64,000 nt of DNA. Origin: Palsa-744 sp963771085. Lineage in GTDB: Bacteria; Actinomycetota; Thermoleophilia; Solirubrobacterales; Solirubrobacteraceae. The translations under genes and the position numbers were made by a program. The stretch lies in assembly GCA_963771085.1 (NCBI GenBank), contig CAVYSB010000004.1, forward strand, positions 1-64,000, given 5' to 3'. Of this stretch, positions 58,267-64,000 are shown piece after piece. Every line of letters starts with the position of its first letter. Position 1 is the stretch's first letter. The notes under the pieces are model-generated. The model had not been told where the DNA came from, did not search any database, and was given only the letters and a program-made list of their open reading frames with translations.

Positions 58267-59121
58267 ATGTCCGAGAACGCCAAGTCCTCATCCGAAGCAT
58301 CGCAATTGGCCTACCTCAGGCTGCTCGCCACGGGCTGTGAGCGGGGCCAGTTCCTCGACGTGCGCTGGCGCCCGCCGGATCAGTCGATGCGCAGGCGCTT
58401 TGTCGCCGCGCAGCGCCTCCCGGATGCTACCCGGCTGATCAGGGACCTGGCGCCCGAGAACGATGTGTACGTCGGTGTCGCGCTGCGCGACGGGGACAGC
58501 TATGGGGGGCGGGCCGCGATCACGGGGTCGCGCCTCGCCTACATCGAGTCCGATGCGAACACTGCCGAGCGACTCGTCTCCTTCTCTCATCCACCCGCGA
58601 TGGTCGTTGCCTCCGGCAGTCCTGGCCACGTGCAGGTGTATTGGCTGCTTGATCGTCGCTACGCCCCGGCGGAGATCGAGGGCTTGAATCGGCGGTTGGC
58701 GCTCGCCCTGGCGGGCGACCCCGCGTGCGCAGACGCCGCAAGGATCCTGCGTCCCCCGGGAACGCTGAATCACAAGCACAGCCCGCCCCGCGCAGTGAGC
58801 CTTCTGGTCCTCCGGGAGCACGCTCGCTACACGCTCGCGGACCTGAGCGCGGGGCTTCCTTCCGAGCGTCCCGTAAAGCCCAGGGCCCTGCGCCGCTCGG
58901 GCCGGCAGCGCACGGGGCGAAGCCCACTTGACCGTGACCTGTTGGCGATCCCCACCGCGGAATACGTCCGGGTCCTGACCGGCCGGGTCGCGAACGGGGA
59001 GGGCAAGGTGCACTGCCCCTTTCATCAAGTATCCGTAAGGCGGGCTTGGAGCGACGTGTTTTTGCCTGCTTGTTCGTTTGCGGACGCGTCCGCAATGGCT
59101 GGGGAGGCTCGCGGTGGTTGA
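58267..59121 (+). CDS. RepB-like primase/replication protein, truncated at its zinc finger
   Basis: 284 residues. Primase-fold motifs: ENDVYVGVALRDGDSYGGRA, AYIESDANTAERLVSF (acidic catalytic-type DAD position), MVVASGSPGHVQVYWLLDRR, NRRLALALAGDPACADAAR, ILRPPGTLNHKHSPPRAVSL. After PTAEYVRVLTGRVANGEGK it reaches VHCPFH, the beginning of a CHC2 zinc finger, and then leaves the family (VSVRRAWSDVFLPACSF). The complete neighbour at 59114 shows what is missing. Overlaps its start by 8 bp. Confidence 0.75.
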   Translation: MSENAKSSSEASQLAYLRLLATGCERGQFLDVRWRPPDQSMRRRFVAAQRLPDATRLIRDLAPENDVYVGVALRDGDSYGGRAAITGSRLAYIESDANTAERLVSFSHPPAMVVASGSPGHVQVYWLLDRRYAPAEIEGLNRRLALALAGDPACADAARILRPPGTLNHKHSPPRAVSLLVLREHARYTLADLSAGLPSERPVKPRALRRSGRQRTGRSPLDRDLLAIPTAEYVRVLTGRVANGEGKVHCPFHQVSVRRAWSDVFLPACSFADASAMAGEARGG

Positions 59122-60037
59122 GCGTGCTTTGTGTCGCGAGGAGGCGGCTCGGTATGTGGATGCGCTGTTCGGGTCGGTCGCGGGCGGGTTGCTGATCGAG
59201 GTTCGCTGGCGTGTGCCGTCGGGGATGCGTCAGCGCTTCTTCAGGGCCGCCAGGTTGACGGCGGTCGTCGACGCGGTGCTCGCTTCGGCGGGGAGCACCG
59301 ACGTGTTCGTCGGGGTTCTTCCGCGTGTGCGGCGGCGGGGCCGCCTGCAGGACGTGCAGCGCTCCGCAGCCGTGCTCTGGGCCGACTGCGACACGCCCGC
59401 GTCGGCGAGCGCGCTGGCGTCTTTTCCGTTGCGGCCCTCGATGATCGTCGCCTCGAGTGCTGAGAACCGTCACGCGTACTGGTTCTTGCGGGAGCCGGTC
59501 GATCTCCAGACGCTTGAGCGGTTGAACGGTCGCCTCGCGCTCGCGCTCGGTGCCGACGCGGGCGTGGTGACAAAGCCACACACGATCCTGCGGCCGGCGG
59601 GGTCAGCGAATCACAAGCATCAGCCGCCCGAGGCGGTGCGGTTGATTGAGGTGCGCGAGCATCTGCTGAGCGTGGAGGAGCTTGAGAGGCGCCTTCCGCG
59701 GCAAGACGCGGGGATCGTGGTCGAGCAGCCCGTGTGTGCTGCTGAGCGGGCGCGGCCTGCGGGAGGGAGTGACCCTCTGCTGCTTGTTCCTCCTGCGGTG
59801 TACTTCGAGCGGCTCACCGGCCAGCGGGTCGGGCGCTCGCGCAAAGTTCATTGTCCGTTTCACCTTGATCGAGTCCCCAGCTTGCATGTGTATGAGGAGC
59901 CGGCGCGGGGCTGGTATTGCTTCTCGTGCGGCTTCGGCGGCTCGATCTATGACCTTGCGTCACTGATCCTCGCGCACGAGACCCGTGGCCGCGAGTTCAT
60001 CGAGCTGCGCCAAGGGCTGGAGGCACTGTTTCGATGA
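59114..60037 (+). CDS. RepB-like primase with intact CHC2 zinc finger
   Basis: 307 residues; GGGGAGG 6 nt before GTG 59114. Primase-fold blocks: STDVFVGVLPRVRRRGRLQD, AVLWADCDTPASASAL, MIVASSAENRHAYWFLREPV, ILRPAGSANHKHQPPEAVRL. C-terminal CHC2 zinc finger: KVHCPFHLDRVPSLHVYEE, then GWYCFSCGFGGSIYDLA. Paralogue of the preceding gene, complete. Makes primers or unwinds at the element's origin (family inference). Its last 41 bp overlap the tail of tnpC on the opposite strand. Confidence 0.8.
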   Translation: MVERALCREEAARYVDALFGSVAGGLLIEVRWRVPSGMRQRFFRAARLTAVVDAVLASAGSTDVFVGVLPRVRRRGRLQDVQRSAAVLWADCDTPASASALASFPLRPSMIVASSAENRHAYWFLREPVDLQTLERLNGRLALALGADAGVVTKPHTILRPAGSANHKHQPPEAVRLIEVREHLLSVEELERRLPRQDAGIVVEQPVCAAERARPAGGSDPLLLVPPAVYFERLTGQRVGRSRKVHCPFHLDRVPSLHVYEEPARGWYCFSCGFGGSIYDLASLILAHETRGREFIELRQGLEALFR

Positions 60038-60482
60038 GCCGCTCAGTGTCGCGTTGTGTGTCCGACGGATCGTTGAGCGCTGGGCGGCCGACGCGGCGGC
60101 GGAGTTCCAGGTTCTCTCCTTGCGCGGCAGCCAGCGCCGATTGCAGGCGTGCGAGCTCCGCTCGATGTTGGCGCTTGAGCTCGGCCAGCTGCGCTGTGAG
60201 GGCTCGTATGACGTTGCTGTTCGACGGCGGCTGCTCTGGTTCTGGTTGGCGCGGCGTGGGAGGCGCGTGTTGTTGGTGGGCGCGGAGCTGTTCGACGCGC
60301 TCGCGCAGCGGCGAGCGGTATAGGAAATCGACCGAGACGCCGGCGGTCTTTGCCAGGCCGCGGAAAGTGATCGGCTCGCCGTCGCGCTGGAGGGCGTCAA
60401 GTGCTGTCGTGGCGCGCGCGACGGCGGCCTGGTGCTTGCGTTGCGCGGCGGCGCGGAGGTTCGTGGCGTTCCCGCGCGGCAC
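59997..60482 (-). CDS. tnpC: Tn554-type accessory protein TnpC (DUF6262)
   Basis: 161 residues, GTG start 1 bp after the tnpB stop. NATNLRAAAQRKHQAAVARA, LQRDGEPITFRGLAKTAGVS, VDFLYRSPLRERVEQLRAH is the DUF6262/TnpC HTH pattern. A coiled coil follows (LTAQLAELKRQHRAELARLQ). In Tn554, TnpC affects transposition efficiency and orientation. It converges on the primase gene with a 41-bp 3' overlap. Confidence 0.82.
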   Translation of the reverse strand: MPRGNATNLRAAAQRKHQAAVARATTALDALQRDGEPITFRGLAKTAGVSVDFLYRSPLRERVEQLRAHQQHAPPTPRQPEPEQPPSNSNVIRALTAQLAELKRQHRAELARLQSALAAAQGENLELRRRVGRPALNDPSDTQRDTERLIETVPPALGAAR

Positions 60483-60483
60483 C

Positions 60484-62649
60484 TCAGAGGCCCGGCTGTT
60501 GTGCCGCGGCGCGGGCGCTTGTGCCGGCGCCGCGCACGGCCTGGCTGGGGCTGCTGGAGAGTTCGGGCTGGGAGAGCGCGGCCATGATCTTCTGCAGCGC
60601 GCGCTGCTCGCTGCGGCGCTGCTCGAGCCAGACGTTAGAGGCAGACATCTCCTCTCCGGTTCTCGCACGGAACGCTTCCTGGCGCTGGGTGATCAAGTCG
60701 CTGAGCTTTCTGAGCTGTGTTTCGTGCTCGGTGAGGTAGCTGGCGTCGGTAGCGAACTTGTCGCAGGTCAGGCATGCGTTGCCGCGGTTGCAGGCTTGCC
60801 TGGGCGGGAGCATGCAGAGCCCGTTGGGGAGCACCCTGTCGGTGCGTTTGCCGAGCTCGATCAGCGCGAACAAGTCGCGCGGGTCGAGCTCAAGTTCGCT
60901 GCCCTCGGCGGTGATCTTCTTGTAGCGCAGGAACTCGCGCTCGTGCGTCTCGCGCAGCGTTCTTGCGTAGTGCATCGTCATCTCCGGCGAGAGGTGCCCG
61001 AGGTAGCGCTGCACGACGTGGACGGGCACCCCGGCGTTGATCAGGTTCGTCGCGCGAGTGTGCCGGAAGCGGTGCACGTTGCTCAACGGCGCTCGGCGTC
61101 CCTGGCTGTCGCGGATGTCTGCCAGCTCGCCGAGCGCTTTCAAGCGGCTCGCGAGCGTCGTCCGGGTATAGGAGTGCCGGCCACGGTTATTCGCGGTCAG
61201 CGCGAGGAACAGGTAGCGGGGTGGCGGCGCCGCCGCGTCGTGGAGCAGTGCACGCACGTGAGCGTGTATCCACTCTTGCTGTGCGTGGATGATCGCGACG
61301 ACCTCGGAGTCGATGAAGATCGTGTCCGGCGCGCCCTCGATCTTCGTCTGCTGAAAGCGGAGCTTCGCGACGACCGCATCAGGGCTGGCGTCATCGTCTG
61401 CTGCGGTAAGGCCGGGGATCGCCAGCAGGCAGTCGAAATCCAACAGCAGCAGCTCGCCCACCCTTCGGCCGGTGCGCGTCAGCAACATCAGGATGCGCAT
61501 TGCCTGCTCATCGCCCAGCCCGCCCTCCTCCTTGGGGGCGCCGACCAGGCCGGCGTGGCGCATCACCTGCGCCATCGTGTGCTCATCGAAGAAGACGTCT
61601 TCGTCGGGCAAGCGCGCCGGGCGCGGTATCTCGCCTTGGCGCCAAAGGCGCGCGTGCTGATCGCCCAACGCCTCCCAGCGCGGCTCGCCGAGCGCTCGTG
61701 CCGCTTCTTGCTTGTGGTCGGACATGAACGCGTAGAACTGCTCGACGTGCTTGACGATGTGGCGGACTGTCCCGTTGGTGAGCAGCGCTCCACGGTTGGC
61801 GCCGCAGCGCGCGCGGCGCTGCTTGACATGAGCGAGGAAGTCCAGCGCCAAAAGCCGCAGCCCTGCGCGATCCTCAGACAAACAGGGCTCCTCGATCCCG
61901 CGCTCGGCGAGGAACTCGCTGAGGATCCTCAGCGACTCAAGGCGGGTGAGGACCGACGCCCAGCGCAGCGCACCGGTCTCCAGCGCGACCTTCATCCGCC
62001 ATTTCAACGCCTCGCGCAGCCAGCGCTGCCGAACGACCAGGAAATCGAAGCCAGCGCGCGCTGTGGTTGGCTCATGCTGGCGGATCGGAATACGCGCGTC
62101 GAACCGTGGGCTCCAGGCGTCGTGCTGCCACCACTCGCGCGGGTCGTAGGCGATCAGCAGATGCCGGTAGCAGCGCCTGAGCTCATTTGGCCCACAGAAC
62201 GGCCAGCCGAGCTTGCCGGTTCGCCGAGCACGCGCCTTGACGAGCTCGCGCTCCCACTCCTGCAGCGGACGGTCGATCAGCGAGCGCAACGGCGGGCGCC
62301 CCGCCTGGCGCCGTTCCTCGGCCAGCCGGATGAACCACCTCACCGTCAGCGCATACGGCGCGTTGACCGTCAGCCCGGAATCGATGAGCCGCGACACGCC
62401 GTAGGCGAAGTCGCGCTGCATCGGCTCAGGCAGCCCCTGCAGGGTAAAGCCGCGCCACTCAGGCCGGCACCCCAGCCGCCAGCGAAACGCCGGATGATCA
62501 GGCAGCGTCCGCGGCGAGAACTCCGTCAGCCGCAGCTCTGCCGGCACCTGCCCGAACAGCGCGAGGTTGCGCTCCTCGGTGTAGAGGCCACTGCCGTCCA
62601 TCGCCTGCGCGAGCGCCGCGCTAGCGACCTTGCTCACCCCGTCCTCCAT
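60484..62649 (-). CDS. tnpB: Tn554-type tyrosine recombinase TnpB
   Basis: 721 residues from ATG 62649; GTG 62637 is an alternative. Long N-terminal domain, then the catalytic core: Arg in LLTRTGRRVGELLLLDFD, HRFRHTRATNLINAGVPVH, RYLGHLSPEMTMHYAR (HxxR...H...Y). C-terminal Cys-rich end (LPPRQACNRGNACLTCDKFA) is the zinc-like motif of TnpB. Overlaps tnpA by 16 bp. Intact. The matching plus-strand open frame over this gene is its shadow. Confidence 0.88.
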   Translation of the reverse strand: MEDGVSKVASAALAQAMDGSGLYTEERNLALFGQVPAELRLTEFSPRTLPDHPAFRWRLGCRPEWRGFTLQGLPEPMQRDFAYGVSRLIDSGLTVNAPYALTVRWFIRLAEERRQAGRPPLRSLIDRPLQEWERELVKARARRTGKLGWPFCGPNELRRCYRHLLIAYDPREWWQHDAWSPRFDARIPIRQHEPTTARAGFDFLVVRQRWLREALKWRMKVALETGALRWASVLTRLESLRILSEFLAERGIEEPCLSEDRAGLRLLALDFLAHVKQRRARCGANRGALLTNGTVRHIVKHVEQFYAFMSDHKQEAARALGEPRWEALGDQHARLWRQGEIPRPARLPDEDVFFDEHTMAQVMRHAGLVGAPKEEGGLGDEQAMRILMLLTRTGRRVGELLLLDFDCLLAIPGLTAADDDASPDAVVAKLRFQQTKIEGAPDTIFIDSEVVAIIHAQQEWIHAHVRALLHDAAAPPPRYLFLALTANNRGRHSYTRTTLASRLKALGELADIRDSQGRRAPLSNVHRFRHTRATNLINAGVPVHVVQRYLGHLSPEMTMHYARTLRETHEREFLRYKKITAEGSELELDPRDLFALIELGKRTDRVLPNGLCMLPPRQACNRGNACLTCDKFATDASYLTEHETQLRKLSDLITQRQEAFRARTGEEMSASNVWLEQRRSEQRALQKIMAALSQPELSSSPSQAVRGAGTSARAAAQQPGL

Positions 62650-63848
62650 GCCGCGGTCAGCTCTCGCCACTGCGCGACCGTGCGCTGCTCAGCCTCCTCA
62701 GAAACCCAGCCATACAGATTCTGAGTCGTCTGGATATCGCGATGACCGAGGCGACGGCTAACGACATGCTCAGCAACCCCAGACAACAACAGTGCCGTGG
62801 CGTGCGTATGACGAAGCCAATGCGGAGTGAACCGCTCAGGCACACGACCCTCAAGCACGCGACGAAGGCGGCGCACCTGCCAGGCGACAGTCTCCGCTCG
62901 CAGCGGGGCGAACCGCGGCTCGCGCGCGAGGTTCACGAACACCCACCACGAATCCAGGTCACCCACCGCAGTGTCCGCGCCCATCTCGCACAGCCGCCAC
63001 AGGTACTCGCCGTAGAGACGGTCCAGCTCATCGGAGATGTAGATGCGCCGGTACCCGCCGTTCTTAACCCGCAGACCGTGCGGGTGATCCTCGCGCGGGA
63101 CGACCTCAACGAACGGCGTATCGCCGAGCCCCGTGTGCCAGTCGCAGTGCTTGATCGCGAGCGCCTCGCCCAGCCGCATCCCACTCTCCGCCAAAAGCGC
63201 CCACAGCAGCCGGTCGCGCACCGAGCCATCCCAGTCGCGCTGCTGCTCATCCCAACGCGCGCAGGTATCGAGGATCAGCCCCACCTGCTCCGGCGTGAGC
63301 GTCGGCGGTGTCCTCGGCCTCGCCCGCACGATGCGCACGACGCGGCGCTCGTGGCTCCGCCTGCGCGCAAGATGCTCGAGCATCGGCTTGTAAGCGTGCT
63401 GGCGAGAGAACACACGCTCATACAGGCGCGAGGCCGCCTCCACACCATTGAAGTGGTGGTAGCGGTAGAGCGAGCAAACCGCCTGCAGGCGCAGCGCCAC
63501 CGTGCCCTCGCTGAACCGCGCGGGCCGCTGCTCGATCAAAACAAGCCCCGGCTCATCGCCCGAACGAAGCCAGCCAAGGAAACGGCCGAGATCCTCGATC
63601 CTCACCCCATCCCAGGCAAGCCCGTAAACGTCGAGGAACTGCCACCACAGCGCAAGCGCGCGGGCGTAGGACTTCACCGTGTTCGGCGACCGGCCGAGCA
63701 TCCGCAGGTACTCCAGATACTCCTCCGCCGGCTCCACCACCCCGTGATCGCCATCCAGCACCGTCCACGTGCGCTCGCCGTCCGGCAGCACAACACGCTG
63801 CGTCCGGCAGGAGCCGTTCAGAGAACTGGTGAGGGCTTCGGCGACCAT
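62634..63848 (-). CDS. tnpA: Tn554-type tyrosine recombinase TnpA
   Basis: 404 residues. N-terminal SAM-like domain (EYLEYLRMLGRSPNTVKSYA, LALWWQFLDVYG). Catalytic: LLAESGMRLGEALAIKHCDW (Arg), HWLRHTHATALLLSGVAEHV and SRRLGHRDIQTTQNLYGWV (His/Arg/His/Tyr). First gene of the module. Intact. Confidence 0.88.
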   Translation of the reverse strand: MVAEALTSSLNGSCRTQRVVLPDGERTWTVLDGDHGVVEPAEEYLEYLRMLGRSPNTVKSYARALALWWQFLDVYGLAWDGVRIEDLGRFLGWLRSGDEPGLVLIEQRPARFSEGTVALRLQAVCSLYRYHHFNGVEAASRLYERVFSRQHAYKPMLEHLARRRSHERRVVRIVRARPRTPPTLTPEQVGLILDTCARWDEQQRDWDGSVRDRLLWALLAESGMRLGEALAIKHCDWHTGLGDTPFVEVVPREDHPHGLRVKNGGYRRIYISDELDRLYGEYLWRLCEMGADTAVGDLDSWWVFVNLAREPRFAPLRAETVAWQVRRLRRVLEGRVPERFTPHWLRHTHATALLLSGVAEHVVSRRLGHRDIQTTQNLYGWVSEEAEQRTVAQWRELTAAWRTG

Positions 63849-64000
63849 CGGGGGCCGCGCATCATGCCGACCCCGGCGGACGTACCCACCACGCCCGAGC
63901 CAGTGCCCGGGGTGCCCGCCGAGCAGCGCCCGCCGGACGAGGTCGTCGCCCCTCCGGGGCTCCTCTCACGTCCGGCGGCATCCCCATCGCCCACCATCAC
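63849..64000 (+). other. Right-edge sequence beyond the Tn554 module
   Basis: 152 bp. An open plus-strand frame (about 63862 onward: MPTPADVPTTPEPVPGVPAE...) is Pro-rich and continues off the window; it may be the interrupted target gene or chance. No repeat marking the transposon end is seen. Confidence 0.25.

Larger units (their letters stand above)
59997..63848 (-). mobile_element. Tn554-family transposition module (tnpA-tnpB-tnpC)
   Basis: Three genes in Tn554 order with overlapping junctions, all minus strand. The outer ends are not defined: tnpC overlaps the primase, and beyond tnpA (63849-64000) no gene or terminal repeat is evident before the window ends. Such elements have no inverted ends and insert at specific sites by tyrosine recombination. 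Confidence 0.75.

Noticed and set aside
60034..62724. 896-residue plus-strand open frame
   Set aside because: It is the antisense shadow of tnpB/tnpC, which have complete tyrosine-recombinase motifs.
1..64000. tRNA, rRNA or riboswitch genes
   Set aside because: No cloverleaf with a conserved TTCGA-type arm, no rRNA-like stretch and no known riboswitch core was recognised by eye.

Overview
The window is high-GC actinobacterial DNA. Codon use, overlapping start/stop junctions and a family of secreted beta-sandwich proteins with repeated C-termini point to a deep-branching actinobacterium of the Thermoleophilia/Solirubrobacterales kind; this placement is an inference from protein style. Nearly the whole window is accessory DNA: a conjugative element, transposons, toxin-antitoxin (TA) pairs, defence-type genes and many gene fragments. 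I see no rRNA, tRNA or CRISPR array.

Left third (1-18 kb): a scrapyard of TA modules (VapBC, two RES-type or RelE-like pairs, HicAB), an integrase stump, a complete IS21-type element (istA/istB, about 4.07-6.40 kb), a 208-bp MITE with perfect 18-bp ends, and one large secreted protein gene (9.2-12.4 kb, one frameshift). Four C-terminal fragments related to that protein lie around it. Small genes follow (YjzC-like, thioredoxin-fold, HNH) and a non-coding tract packed with GTGCAT motifs (15.65-15.92 kb).

Defence-type island (16.4-37.4 kb): a DUF6119/TIGR04141 gene, a small gene under a LexA-type SOS box, and a Type II restriction-modification pair. A three-gene cassette (DUF488-A, DUF488-B, dual-OB-like protein) then occurs three times (21.5, 30.2 and 36.0 kb). 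Between copies 1 and 2 sits a bacterial ubiquitin-like operon (Ubl, cysteine-less E2-like protein, JAB-E1 fusion, small membrane protein) divergent from an XRE/ImmA-IrrE pair across an 8-bp-arm operator. More TA pairs fill the gaps. The third cassette is fused in frame to the C-terminal stump of an ABC ATPase whose permease carries an in-frame TAG; this junction near 37.39 kb looks like an island edge.

Conjugation region (40.7-60 kb): on the minus strand, reading from 57.3 kb downwards, VirD4/TraG (frameshifted), PASTA protein, single-TM protein, VirB2-like pilin, VirB6/TrbL, PrgI/VirB3-like, VirB4, NlpC/P60 hydrolase, lipoprotein, membrane protein, a sigma factor fused to an anti-sigma-like zinc finger, and two large secreted proteins (one broken). 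Four-base overlaps join most of the T4SS genes into one operon. Divergent on the plus strand are ssb and two tandem RepB-like primases. The 430-bp gap between the two arms holds two small hairpins and is a candidate origin/transfer region; no relaxase is visible. The right end (60-63.9 kb) is a Tn554-family tnpA-tnpB-tnpC set.

Many otherwise well-conserved genes carry a single frameshift or stop. This may be real decay in a mobile island, or uncorrected indels in a long-read assembly; read-level checking decides.
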